Translations under genes and position numbers: made by a program | Part shown: piece by piece, positions 17,564-26,122 of the stretch | Position numbering within the stretch: the first letter of the stretch is position 1 | Layout: the number at the start of each line of letters is the position of its first letter | The notes under the pieces: generated by a model | Told to the model about the DNA's origin: nothing | The model's database searches: none | What the model saw: the letters and a program-made list of their open reading frames with translations, nothing else | Assembly: GCF_900110995.1 (NCBI RefSeq) | Contig: NZ_FOJF01000001.1 | Span: 2,745,199-2,809,198 of the forward strand | Direction of reading: 5' to 3' | Length of the DNA stretch: 64,000 nt | Source: Chitinophaga sp. YR573 | GTDB lineage: Bacteria > Bacteroidota > Bacteroidia > Chitinophagales > Chitinophagaceae

Positions 17564-18067
17564 ATGCAGTCAGAAAAGTATCAACATAAAAAGATAAATG
17601 TATTTGAGCGGTTTTCCAGTAAGGTAAGTCATGCTACGGGTTCTCCCATGGCCTTTGTTCTGGCGATGGTAACAATTATTGTGTGGGGTATTACCGGCCC
17701 ATTATTTAATTATTCGGATACATGGCAGCTTGTAATCAACACGGGTACTACTATCATCACTTTTCTGATGGTATTTGTGATTCAGAAATCGCAGAATAAA
17801 GATTCGAAATCTGTACAGTTAAAATTGAATGAGCTGATAGCTGCTAATAAATATGCGAGTAACCGTTTGATAGTTGTAGAAGATTTATCTGAAGAGGAGC
17901 TGGATGTATTGCACAATTATTATAGCAGGCTGGCAGAAGAAACAAAGAAGAAAATTAATATGAAAGAATCTCATTCAGTGGAAGAAGCAATAGAGAATAC
18001 GGATGAGAAAATGAAGCTGGAGCCGATAAGTAAGTCGTTGAAAAAAGGAGACCATCCTCTGTCTTAA
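17564..18067 (+). CDS. Low-affinity iron permease family small membrane protein
   Basis: A 167-aa protein resembling the family called low affinity iron permease. The N-terminus is cytoplasmic and basic (FERFSSKVSHATGSP). Two helices follow at about 28-46 and 56-78, then the motif QNKDSKSVQLKLNELI and a charged C-terminal tail. The family name comes from yeast Fet4. Transport activity of these short bacterial forms is not established, and many lie beside stress or signalling genes as here. It starts 12 bp after the NtrC-like gene and is probably in the same operon. Confidence 0.72.
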   Translation: MQSEKYQHKKINVFERFSSKVSHATGSPMAFVLAMVTIIVWGITGPLFNYSDTWQLVINTGTTIITFLMVFVIQKSQNKDSKSVQLKLNELIAANKYASNRLIVVEDLSEEELDVLHNYYSRLAEETKKKINMKESHSVEEAIENTDEKMKLEPISKSLKKGDHPLS

Positions 18068-18087
18068 AATTATTTCTTTCAGATAAA

Positions 18088-18116
18088 AAAAGCTCCTGAT
18101 CATTTCAGGAGCTTTT
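18088..18116. terminator. Bidirectional terminator between convergent signalling units
   Basis: Twelve-base arms (AAAAGCTCCTGA at 18088-18099, its complement at 18105-18116) with a 5-nt loop. A-rich and T-rich flanks serve both the rightward small membrane gene and the leftward kinase gene. Confidence 0.85.
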
Positions 18117-18122
18117 CTGTTT

Positions 18123-19559
18123 TTATAAGTTTACGGGTAATACAATTGTAAATGTACTGCCGTTATCTATCTCACTTTCTACATGTACTGTTCCTTTGTG
18201 ATTCATAATGATATTCTGTGTGCTGGTAAGTCCTAACCCCGTTCCTTTTGGTTTATTTGTAAAGAACGGATCAAACAACCTGGCTTTTGTATCTTCAGGA
18301 ATACCCGGACCATTATCCGTGATCATGATGAGGGCTTTATCTTTCTGACGTTCTGTACGAAGGGTCAGTAAACCTTTGGATGGTGTCATTGCTTCTATTC
18401 CATTGATGATAATATTCAATAGTGCGATCACTATTTTTTCATCATCAGCAGGAATCATTACATCTGGTTTCACATAGCCTTTCTGCACTTTTATTTCGTT
18501 CAGTTGCAGACGGTCCTGGGCCAGTACCAGTGCCTTATCTGTTAATTCATTGATACCATGAGGACGGATGTTCAGTTCTATCATACGGGTAGAATGCAGG
18601 AGTTCCGTGATCAGCTGATTGATACGGGTGCAATTCCGTTCAATGATATCAACATATACCTGGCTTTCTTCCACGCTTACCGGTTCCCCTTTAAACTGGC
18701 TTACGGCCAGTAATATATTGGTAAGAGGATTTCTTACTTCATGTGCAATCACACGGGCAATACGGCCTGTGATTACAAACTTTTGCTGTTGTTGTTTTTC
18801 CAGCTCTTCGCGTTTCCTTTCTGTGATATCCTGTACCACGCAAAGGAATACATGTTCTGCTTCATCCAGTGTTACAGCGCTTACCAGTACATCCAGCTTT
18901 TTGCCTTCTTTGGTAATGAAGTTATATTCTGTTTGCAGGCTGGAATCTTCTCCGCAGATATGATCAAAAAAATGTTTGCTTTGTTCTTCCTGGAAAAAGA
19001 GTTGTTTGAGATTTAACTGTAATATTTCCTCTTTGCTGTATTGTAAAGATCTGATAGCAGAGGGGTTGGCGTCTATGATATTTTTATTACAGTCTGCCAG
19101 TATAATAAGATCATGTGCTTTTTCGAAAACACTGAAATATTTCTTTTCTTTTTCTTCGATAACACGCAGGTGATGTGCTTCGTCCAGTGCATAACGGATA
19201 GAGCGTTCCAGCAGATCTGCACTGATTTCCCCTTTTACAAGGTAATCAGAGGCACCGGCCTGCATGGCTTCTTTATCTATTGTATAATCGCCTTTACCGG
19301 TAAGCATGATTACCGGGGCGTTGAATTGTAATTGCTGGAAATGGTGGAGTATATCTATACCTGTGTAAGGGCCGAGACGATAATCTACCAGGTAAATATC
19401 ATGTTCTTTTCTATCTATTTCCTCTAACGCCTTGGAATAGGTAGGAGCCCAGTCGAGTTGATATTGTCCTGGAGAAATGTCCTGTAATAATTGGCTCACC
19501 AGATAAAAGTCATCCTCATCGTCATCAATCATCAGGATGTGAACAGGTAAATCGGTCAT
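18123..19559 (-). CDS. REC-PAS hybrid sensor histidine kinase
   Basis: A 478-aa cytoplasmic kinase with no membrane segment. An N-terminal receiver occupies about 1-120 (MIDDDEDDF; phosphoacceptor in YLVDYRLG). A PAS domain lies at about 130-250 (FEKAHDLIILADCNKNIIDANP). The HisKA H-box is AHEVRNPLTN near 280, and the ATPase domain has DNGPGIPEDTKARLFDPFF and GTGLGL near the end. Having the receiver at the N-terminus suggests it is itself a target of another kinase, plausibly the CHASE3 kinase upstream. It starts 5 bp after the stop of the receiver gene, in one operon. Confidence 0.93.
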   Translation of the reverse strand: MTDLPVHILMIDDDEDDFYLVSQLLQDISPGQYQLDWAPTYSKALEEIDRKEHDIYLVDYRLGPYTGIDILHHFQQLQFNAPVIMLTGKGDYTIDKEAMQAGASDYLVKGEISADLLERSIRYALDEAHHLRVIEEKEKKYFSVFEKAHDLIILADCNKNIIDANPSAIRSLQYSKEEILQLNLKQLFFQEEQSKHFFDHICGEDSSLQTEYNFITKEGKKLDVLVSAVTLDEAEHVFLCVVQDITERKREELEKQQQQKFVITGRIARVIAHEVRNPLTNILLAVSQFKGEPVSVEESQVYVDIIERNCTRINQLITELLHSTRMIELNIRPHGINELTDKALVLAQDRLQLNEIKVQKGYVKPDVMIPADDEKIVIALLNIIINGIEAMTPSKGLLTLRTERQKDKALIMITDNGPGIPEDTKARLFDPFFTNKPKGTGLGLTSTQNIIMNHKGTVHVESEIDNGSTFTIVLPVNL

Positions 19560-19564
19560 CTCAT

Positions 19565-20020
19565 TTATACATTTGGCAGTTCTGCAATTTCAAACCAGTA
19601 TTTCCCCAATACACGGGTAAATTCTACCAGCCCTGAATATGTGACTGGTTTGATAATAAAGCTGTTTACACCCAGCTCGTAACTTTTAATGACATCTTTT
19701 TCTTCTACTGACGTGGTTAGGATGATTACCGGTATGCTTTTTAGTGCATGGTCGGTTTTCAGTTCCTTTAACGCCTGGCGTCCGTCTTTCTTAGGCATAT
19801 TCAGGTCCAGCAGGATAATTTGTGGAAATGGGTGTAGCGTTTCATCCGCATAATGCCCGCTACGTTTCAGGTAATGCAACAATTCTTCCCCGTTCTCCAC
19901 GAAGCTAATGTGGTGCTGTGTACTGTTTTCATCAAAAGCTGCCTTAATCAGGTCTCTGTCATCTGCATCATCATCAGCAATAAGGATGCTAATCTTTTCA
20001 GCAGTTTTAATTTGAGTCAT
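19565..20020 (-). CDS. Single-domain response regulator (Rcp1/CheY-like)
   Basis: A 151-aa receiver of the type that accompanies phytochrome-like kinases. It has the acidic triplet LIADDDADD, the phosphoacceptor in ILLDLNMPKKDGR, a Thr in ILTTS, and the late Lys in FIIKPV. The ATG at 20020 is chosen because it puts the first beta strand about 10 residues in. The longer frame to 20134 lies wholly inside the kinase gene. The start overlaps the end of the CHASE3 kinase gene by 14 bp, so translation of the two is coupled and they probably form a phosphotransfer pair. Confidence 0.92.
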   Translation of the reverse strand: MTQIKTAEKISILIADDDADDRDLIKAAFDENSTQHHISFVENGEELLHYLKRSGHYADETLHPFPQIILLDLNMPKKDGRQALKELKTDHALKSIPVIILTTSVEEKDVIKSYELGVNSFIIKPVTYSGLVEFTRVLGKYWFEIAELPNV

Positions 20021-21446
20021 TCTGCTGGGTTTGGGTGAGTGGTAAGATGACGACAAAGGTGGCGCCTTTACCGGGGTAGCCGTAAGCCATGATCTGCCCA
20101 TGATGGCTATCGACGATTTTTTTACATATAGCAAGTCCTATACCGGTACCAGAGTATTCACTCATACCATGTAACCGCTGGAAGAGCTGAAAGATTTTTT
20201 CGGTATGAACGGGGTCAAATCCTATGCCGTTATCTTCTATATAGATACGGCAGAAGGAATCTTCTGCGCGGTTTTCATTTATACTGTTTTCAAGTTCTTT
20301 TCCTTTGAGTACCTGACTGGTGATATTGATGATCAGCTGACGGTCGGGATGTGCAAACTTGATAGCGTTCGCCAGCATGTTCTGAAAAAGCTGGTGGAAG
20401 GATGTGGCGCTGCCTTCAATAAAAGGGAGCGGGTCTGCTGTTACGGAAGCGTTATGTTCCTGTAAACTTACTTCAAGGTCGCTGATTACTTCCTGTAGCA
20501 GTGCATCCATATCTACGGGCGTAATACTTTCCGGCGTGATACGTCCTGCACGGGAGAAAAGCAGCAGGTCATTGATCAGCACACGCATTCTGGATACGGC
20601 GCTTACCATACGGTCCAGCATCTGACTGGCTTCGGGGGGTAGCTGTTCTCCGTATTTCATCTGTAGCCGGTCGCTGAAGGTGGATATTTTGCGTAAAGGT
20701 TCCTGCAGATCGTGTGAGGCAACGTAGGCAAATTGCTCTAATTCCTCATTTGATTTATTTAAAAGGAGAATGTTTTGTTGCAGATTACGTTGGTAAGATT
20801 TGAGCCTTGTTTCTATATGTAGCTGTAAACGGAATTCCCGGGTGAGTGTAATATATGAGTAGATGCCGATAAGGATAGCTACAAGTGACGAGATGAATAT
20901 CACAGGCACCCAGATGGCAGAGAAGAAATCGTACAATTCTGATTTTTCATGCAGGTGGCCTTCTTCTATCAACATCATGTCCTGCACTTTGCGTTCTATT
21001 TTAGACATGGATTTTTCTCCCTGCTGCACGGCAGAAGTATCTTTCTGTAAAGAAGTTTCCTGTTGTTCTCCTTCCATCAGCTGCCGGTATTTGTTATCCA
21101 GCAATGATTTGAGCGTATCCAGGTGTAATTGCTGCTGGTGGTTATCGGCAGTTACCCGGCGGAGAATAAGGTATTGTTCGGCTATTTTAATACTGCGCTC
21201 CTGCATACTTGGTACCAGAAAGGAAGTGTCTTTTGTGATGTTGTAACCACGGATAGCTGATTCTGCATCTTTGAGCTGTCGGGTAATTACTTCAAGACGT
21301 TTGGATACTTCGATGGTATGATTCATCCATTTTGCATTGTCGAGTAGGTTTTTTGTTACAAGATAAGAGCATATGGAGGCGGCGATTACTACAGTGCATG
21401 CTATAAAGAAGCCTAACCTTACCTTTTTCTGTACTGGAATGTGCAT
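20007..21446 (-). CDS. CHASE3-domain sensor histidine kinase
   Basis: A 479-aa inner-membrane sensor kinase. A first helix at about 11-30 and a second near 177-197 flank a periplasmic, helical CHASE3 domain (ESAIRGYNITKDTSFLVP). A coiled coil leads into HisKA with ASHDLQEPLRKIS, the form seen in bacteriophytochrome-type kinases. The ATPase domain contains IEDNGIGFDPVHTEKIFQLF and GTGIGLAICKKIV. The CHASE3 ligand is unknown in general. It is first in a three-gene signalling operon (kinase, receiver, REC-PAS kinase). Confidence 0.94.
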   Translation of the reverse strand: MHIPVQKKVRLGFFIACTVVIAASICSYLVTKNLLDNAKWMNHTIEVSKRLEVITRQLKDAESAIRGYNITKDTSFLVPSMQERSIKIAEQYLILRRVTADNHQQQLHLDTLKSLLDNKYRQLMEGEQQETSLQKDTSAVQQGEKSMSKIERKVQDMMLIEEGHLHEKSELYDFFSAIWVPVIFISSLVAILIGIYSYITLTREFRLQLHIETRLKSYQRNLQQNILLLNKSNEELEQFAYVASHDLQEPLRKISTFSDRLQMKYGEQLPPEASQMLDRMVSAVSRMRVLINDLLLFSRAGRITPESITPVDMDALLQEVISDLEVSLQEHNASVTADPLPFIEGSATSFHQLFQNMLANAIKFAHPDRQLIINITSQVLKGKELENSINENRAEDSFCRIYIEDNGIGFDPVHTEKIFQLFQRLHGMSEYSGTGIGLAICKKIVDSHHGQIMAYGYPGKGATFVVILPLTQTQQNDSN

Positions 21447-21796
21447 GTGCCTGAACTATTAGATAATAAGTACGCATTCGAATTTACTATATTATTAATA
21501 ATCAGCATGAATTATTCTTAGATAATGTGGGGAATAATTGATAAAGTATGCAACAATTTCTACACTATGAAAGTATGTTAAGGTCGTGATCGCTGTTTAT
21601 ATTCATATAACCATATACGTGAGTAGTGAATTGATGGGATGCTTTATTGTAGCGAACTTACAGCGGAATATAATTTGTGCATATTGCGGGTGATATTCTG
21701 ATTGTTTATCTGATGGAATGAACTTTGTCTTTTTAATTGCGGAAAAAGTTAAAAGACGCAGACAATAAACAGCAATACTCAAATAAAAATTTAGCC
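21447..21796. other. 350-bp divergent intergenic region
   Basis: An AT-rich gap between the leftward CHASE3 kinase and the rightward Pro-rich gene. It must contain both promoters, but I find no exact TAnnTTTG box on either strand. A near match (GAACTTTG) lies about 21720. No RNA gene or convincing repeat is visible. Confidence 0.4.
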
Positions 21797-22012
21797 ATGC
21801 AAGATCATACTTATTTATCAACAGGTAATCCTGAACCGATCGGCGTTCCTGTGAGAGAACAGCCACCTGATCCGGGGCCGGAAATTACGCCCCCACCTTC
21901 ACCACAGGGGCCACCGCCACCAGTGCCCAATGAAGTGCCGGACCATGATATTCACCGTACACCTCCTGATCCCAAAGCAGCAGATAGTGATAAAGAAGCG
22001 CTGATAAAATAA
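21797..22012 (+). CDS. Proline-rich small protein of unknown function
   Basis: A 71-aa protein with about one third Pro residues in its middle (PDPGPEITPPPSPQGPPPPV) and an acidic-basic C-terminus. No signal peptide or helix is visible, so it is probably disordered. The ATG at 21797 is preferred to an upstream TTG at 21737. It lies 28 bp before the DUF892 ferritin-like gene in the same direction, and the two may be one stress-response transcript. I do not recognise the family. Confidence 0.6.
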   Translation: MQDHTYLSTGNPEPIGVPVREQPPDPGPEITPPPSPQGPPPPVPNEVPDHDIHRTPPDPKAADSDKEALIK

Positions 22013-22040
22013 TTTACTAATTACATAAACTCCAAATAAA

Positions 22041-22667
22041 ATGGCAACTAAAACTCAGGTAAAAAACGGCAAATCCGCCGCTTCCACAAAACCCGGCAGC
22101 ACTGCAAAGAGCGCTACTGCTAAGAAAACAGTCGTTGTTACCCGTTCTGCTCCTAAATCAAAGTCTAATGGTTCGGAATCCAAATTCCATAAATTGTTTA
22201 TGGACGAACTGAAAGATATTTACTGGGCTGAAAAAGCACTGGTAAAGGCGTTGGGTAAAATGCAAAAGGCGGCAACGTCTGAAGAACTGGTGAAAGCAAT
22301 TACTGATCACCAGGGACAAACGAAAGGACATGTTGAAAGACTGGAACAGGTATTTGAACTGTTAGGTCAGGAGCCTAAGGCGAAGAAATGTGAAGCAATG
22401 TCCGGACTGATAGCAGAAGGACAGGAAGTTGTAGATGATACAGAAGAAGATAGTGCTGTAAGAGATGCCGGTATCATCATTTGTTCCCAGAAGATCGAGC
22501 ATTACGAAATTTCTGCCTACGGTAGTTTACGTACGCTTGCAAATGTAATGGGACATGCCGATGCTGCTGATATTTTCTCACAGACTTTGAGTGAAGAAAA
22601 AGACGCGGACAGCCTGCTGACGCAGATAGCTGAGTCTTCCGTAAATGAAGAGGCTTCTGCTGAATAA
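22041..22667 (+). CDS. DUF892 (YciE/YciF-type) ferritin-like protein
   Basis: A 208-aa protein. The N-terminal 45 residues are Lys/Ser/Ala-rich and disordered. From about 50 on comes the four-helix ferritin-like DUF892 domain, starting FMDELKDIYWAEKALVKAL and including HQGQTKGHVERLEQVFELLG and QKIEHYEISAYGSL. The Glu and His residues in these helices are the expected dimetal site. Family members are general stress proteins of uncertain activity. The basic tail could bind DNA or membrane surfaces. Confidence 0.9.
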   Translation: MATKTQVKNGKSAASTKPGSTAKSATAKKTVVVTRSAPKSKSNGSESKFHKLFMDELKDIYWAEKALVKALGKMQKAATSEELVKAITDHQGQTKGHVERLEQVFELLGQEPKAKKCEAMSGLIAEGQEVVDDTEEDSAVRDAGIIICSQKIEHYEISAYGSLRTLANVMGHADAADIFSQTLSEEKDADSLLTQIAESSVNEEASAE

Positions 22668-22693
22668 TATCGTTCGTTAATGAGCATCTCCGG

Positions 22694-22722
22694 GGCCTCT
22701 GCATGTAAAAATGTAAGAGGCC
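22694..22722 (+). terminator. Terminator after the DUF892 gene
   Basis: Arms GGCCTCT (22694-22700) and AGAGGCC (22716-22722) are followed by TTTT. The stem is seven base pairs with a 15-nt loop. Confidence 0.65.
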
Positions 22723-22904
22723 TTTTAAATCGACGGGAATACGGCCTTTTTTAAGGGTAAAGATAAAAAAGGTGTTATGGGCCGGATCACATTAAAACAT
22801 GTCTAATTGGGCCGCTTATTGCAAAATGCGAAGGATATCCCTGGAAGAAAGAGCATAAACTCTCCTGTAAACTCTTTATAACTGAGAATAGACTAGTATA
22901 TACC

Positions 22905-22979
22905 CCCTATATAAGCCCCCTCTAAATAAGGTGGTCTTGTATACAAATTGTATAGGACTTATAGTGGGCTTATATAGGG
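22905..22979. repeat. 14-bp inverted repeat with 47-nt loop
   Basis: CCCTATATAAGCCC at 22905-22918 is exactly complementary to GGGCTTATATAGGG at 22966-22979. The loop contains TTGTATACAA, itself palindromic. It could be a structured RNA or a remnant of a small mobile element. Confidence 0.6.
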
Positions 22980-23153
22980 TTTATACCCTCATATAGGTTG
23001 AATATCAGTGCATTATGAGCAGGTTGTTAGCGGTAGCTAATATTTCTATATCTTTTTAATACTGATTAACAGTACATTAAAATATAAGGGAAATTGTTAT
23101 AGCAGGAAATGAGGAGAATTAATTAGCGTTTGAGCACCGCTAATATTTGAAAA

Positions 23154-23174
23154 GGGTGACTAAAAAAGTCACCC
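23154..23174 (-). terminator. Terminator of the 115-aa gene
   Basis: On the minus strand GGGTGACT and AGTCACCC enclose a short T-rich loop and are followed by TTTTC, just past the stop at 23190. Confidence 0.7.
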
Positions 23175-23189
23175 CCTATAATGATTTAA

Positions 23190-23537
23190 TCAGACAAAGA
23201 TCAACTGATCTTCTCTGTCTTCTACCGGTATCTTCTGCATAAATTCGTCAAAACCTGCCTCTTCATGTGTACTGTACATGCCGTAGGCGTCCAGCACGTA
23301 ACCTATTTCGCCTTCTTTGTCTTCAATGAGGTATAATACAGACGTATCGCCCGGATCAGACTCTCCTTCAAACCGATAGGTTTTAATAATCTTCAACTCA
23401 TCAGGGTTGTAGATCTTTTGCTTTTCTTTATTCTGCATTCTGCCGTGATCACTCATTTTTAATTCGTGATCAAGACCTTTCTGATGCAATTTTTCTAACA
23501 CCCTGCTTAGGGTTGTCATTTCACCTGGCTTTTCCAT
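23190..23537 (-). CDS. Conserved Bacteroidota small protein (often mis-named PRPP synthetase)
   Basis: A 115-aa soluble protein of a family conserved in Bacteroidota, with the hallmark IIKTYRFEGESDPGDTSVLY followed by GYVLDAYGMYS. Databases frequently call it phosphoribosylpyrophosphate synthetase, but it is far too short and has no PRPP-binding motif, so that name should not be used. The ATG at 23537 is chosen over a TTG two codons upstream. The function is unknown. It is a single gene with its own terminator. Confidence 0.75.
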   Translation of the reverse strand: MEKPGEMTTLSRVLEKLHQKGLDHELKMSDHGRMQNKEKQKIYNPDELKIIKTYRFEGESDPGDTSVLYLIEDKEGEIGYVLDAYGMYSTHEEAGFDEFMQKIPVEDREDQLIFV

Positions 23538-23734
23538 AAACAAAGGTTTTTATAGTAACGTGAAGTCCAAAAGCCATGCCATGGCATGTACTTATCCCTC
23601 CAAAGTTATATAGTGTGGTACGGGATAGCAGGCTGGATATGCCTGATAAGAAAAATCAAGCGCATATTAAATTTCAACGTGTAAATGAGGATACGGGGAA
23701 AGAAGTCCCCCCGGAACAGATTGTGAAAGGATAT

Positions 23735-24928
23735 TTACATCAACCAGCCCAATAGCAGACAGGCGAGTACGATAAAAGGAGAAGGCAGCTTCGTAAACCA
23801 AAGCACTGAGAGGGTGGACAACATGATTAATATGTTGTACCAGTTAGTGGGAATAGCCATGAAGAGCATGATGGTGGCTGCCCACATAATACCTACTACG
23901 GCAGCATTGATACCTTCCAATGCACGATAAATGATCACATATTTCTTGAGGTTGTGCCATATCGGAAAGAAGAACAACACAAGTAACAGACTAGGTAAGA
24001 AGATGGCGATCGGCGCCAGCATACAGCCCAGAAACTGATAGCCCGGGCCAAGGTTACGCATCACCATTCCACCAGCATAGGCTGTAATGGAGAAGGTAGG
24101 ACCAGGCATGGCCCTCATGATACCGGCACCGGTGAGCAGCTCTTCTGCGCTCATAAAAGATGATTTTGCACGGGTAACGTACTGCTCCAGCATCATTGCA
24201 ATGAGTATATCTCCGCCTCCGAATACAAGGCTACCGAAACGGTAGAAGTTTTCAAACAGGTTGAAGGGACGACGGGTGATCCAGTTATTTGTACGGGCAA
24301 GCTCAGAGAATACCCCTGCCAGGATGAACAAGAGGGCGAACAGCCATATGTTAGTCCACTGGATCTTTTTAGGTTTATCTGCAATGTCCGGGATACGTTT
24401 GTCACTGAAATTTGATACAATTCCCCCCAGGATAATGAGGGCGGGGAAAGTCCAGGGGGACTTCAGGAAAAATGCTGCCAGCAGGGCAACCACCATGATA
24501 GCGGTAGTGGCCTTACTGCGTATACTGATGCGGAAAGCCCGGATACTGCCGTATACCAGGAAGCCTACCGCCATTGGTTGTACGTATTTAAAGATATCGG
24601 TGTTCAGCGCTTTCTGGTCGAAATACTGTAACAGGAAGCTCAATGACCCCATCAGCAGACAGGCAGGTGAGATCCAGATCAGCAGTGTAACGATGGCGAG
24701 CGGGACACCGCCGCGCTTATAGCCAATGAGAGTGAGTGTTTGTGAAGAGGACGCCCCCGGCAGCAGCTGGCAGAAAGCATTGTACTCCATCAGCTCCTGT
24801 TCCGTCACATCCCTGCGTTGCTGCACGAATGTTTTCAACATCATAGCCAGGTGCCCCTGAGGGCCTCCGTAAGCCGTTATGCTGTGCATAAAGACTGCTT
24901 TTAGAAAAGGAATGTGGCGTAAAAACAC
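23735..24928 (-). CDS. chrA: Chromate transporter ChrA family
   Basis: A 397-aa membrane protein of the CHR family, long-chain form with two homologous halves. The first half has the motif [12 protein letters not shown] near 19-30 and [14 protein letters not shown]. The second has [16 protein letters not shown] and [14 protein letters not shown]. About ten helices are visible. Members export chromate or related oxyanions; many family members have unproven substrates. The start is GTG at 24928, giving the usual [13 protein letters not shown]-terminus. An internal ATG at 24889 would lose conserved residues. Confidence 0.9.
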   Translation of the reverse strand: MFLRHIPFLKAVFMHSITAYGGPQGHLAMMLKTFVQQRRDVTEQELMEYNAFCQLLPGASSSQTLTLIGYKRGGVPLAIVTLLIWISPACLLMGSLSFLLQYFDQKALNTDIFKYVQPMAVGFLVYGSIRAFRISIRSKATTAIMVVALLAAFFLKSPWTFPALIILGGIVSNFSDKRIPDIADKPKKIQWTNIWLFALLFILAGVFSELARTNNWITRRPFNLFENFYRFGSLVFGGGDILIAMMLEQYVTRAKSSFMSAEELLTGAGIMRAMPGPTFSITAYAGGMVMRNLGPGYQFLGCMLAPIAIFLPSLLLVLFFFPIWHNLKKYVIIYRALEGINAAVVGIMWAATIMLFMAIPTNWYNILIMLSTLSVLWFTKLPSPFIVLACLLLGWLM

Positions 24929-25068
24929 TGATGAGAGATTATTCGGTGTCCGAATTTCAACAAAAAATTAAAGATAGCAAACTATTAAAAAAAGCAAATA
25001 TACGGGCATAATACTTGTGATTGTTTTTTTTCGGCGCCACCTACGATTTGCAGCAAAATTTATGATAT

Positions 25069-26091
25069 ATGAAGAGACTAATGATTCTATTGCTTCTGGC
25101 TTTATCTTCTGTAGCGCATGCACAGCTATCTTTTTACAATAGCGATGCTTACTGGTCTAACTTCTGTTTACAGACTTCCTGCATCGAACCCGCAAAGACA
25201 GATACCTGCCTGGTATTTGTTAGCAACCGCCACCTGCACCCGGACAGTCTGCGTTTTGTAGATGAATATGTGGATACAGCAGGACTTAAATATTTCTTTC
25301 TTCAGAAGAATGCGGGGACATGGAATGTATACCAGGCGCCGAGTTTACAGGATGCTATGCACCTGCTGCCCGAGAAAAGGGATATTGTAGTGTATGCGGA
25401 GGGGATGGGTAAGATATTCACTACCAATGTGGAACGGGCTTTACTGATGCGGTCTCAGTATCATGTGAATGTGGTGATGTTCGATTATTCCAGCATTAAT
25501 ACAACGTATAAGCCTTCCAGGAATTTCAAGTTTGCCAGGAGTAATGCAAAGTTGTCTGCCCCTCATTATTTTCATCTGTTAAAGACATTACAGCAGGCAA
25601 GGCATAATGATGAGGATTGGGTAAGGAATGTGAGGATTTCTACATTTTATCATAGTATGGGGAATATTATCCTGATGGAGATGATGAAGCAGCAGCGGTA
25701 TGAAGAGTTAAACGGGGAACCTTTTATCGATAACCTGGTGATAAATGCAGCCTGTGTACCTCAGAAGAATCATAAGGAATGGGTGGAACATATCCGCTTT
25801 GCGAATAAGATTTATATCCATTATAACCGTAAAGACCTGCAGTTGAAGGGCGCGCACCTGATTACCTTAAGACCTCAGCTGGGAGAGAAGATTAAAAAAT
25901 CGAGGGCAGATAATGCGACTTACGTGAATTTTCATGGCCAGGCAGGAAGACAACATAGTTACTTCCTTAACTTCCCCAGGAATGAATACAGGATGACGGA
26001 TGCCATGAAAGAGTATTTCGCACAGCTGTTTGCCGGAAATATTGCCAAGTTGAAAGAGAATAAAACAGCATTGCTGACAAGTAATGAATAA
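25069..26091 (+). CDS. Secreted alpha/beta-hydrolase-like protein
   Basis: A 340-aa protein with a signal peptide ending SVAHAQ. The body resembles DUF900-type alpha/beta hydrolases: a strand and loop VVMFDYSS, then STFYHSMGNIILMEMM as the nucleophile elbow near 200, NLVINAACVPQ, and a late HSYF. The elbow reads YHSMG rather than GxSxG, so the first Gly is replaced by Tyr. Activity as a lipase or esterase is therefore plausible but not certain. It is a single gene with its own terminator, and its neighbours give no hint of substrate. Confidence 0.65.
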   Translation: MKRLMILLLLALSSVAHAQLSFYNSDAYWSNFCLQTSCIEPAKTDTCLVFVSNRHLHPDSLRFVDEYVDTAGLKYFFLQKNAGTWNVYQAPSLQDAMHLLPEKRDIVVYAEGMGKIFTTNVERALLMRSQYHVNVVMFDYSSINTTYKPSRNFKFARSNAKLSAPHYFHLLKTLQQARHNDEDWVRNVRISTFYHSMGNIILMEMMKQQRYEELNGEPFIDNLVINAACVPQKNHKEWVEHIRFANKIYIHYNRKDLQLKGAHLITLRPQLGEKIKKSRADNATYVNFHGQAGRQHSYFLNFPRNEYRMTDAMKEYFAQLFAGNIAKLKENKTALLTSNE

Positions 26092-26118
26092 AGGCTCCTG
26101 CATCAAACAGGAGCCTTT
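26090..26118. terminator. Bidirectional terminator after the hydrolase-like gene
   Basis: Eleven-base arms AAAGGCTCCTG (26090-26100) and CAGGAGCCTTT (26108-26118), then a T-rich tract. It lies between convergent genes. Confidence 0.85.
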
Positions 26119-26122
26119 ACTT

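Larger units (their letters stand above)
22668..23189. other. 522-bp intergenic region with a long-range inverted repeat
   Basis: Between two convergent genes. Beside the two terminators it contains a 14-bp inverted repeat (22905-22979) in unusual sequence rich in CCCCTATATAAGCCCC-like blocks. A 10-bp direct repeat GCTAATATTT occurs near 23035 and 23139. No open reading frame is convincing. Confidence 0.5.

Noticed and set aside
15602..21446. Treating the signalling cluster as a defence or secretion system
   Set aside because: All genes have ordinary two-component domains, and no effector, nuclease or pore-forming protein is present.
23190..23537. Naming the 115-aa protein phosphoribosylpyrophosphate synthetase
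   Set aside because: It is about a third of the enzyme's length and lacks the PRPP-binding motif. The name seems to be propagated misannotation.
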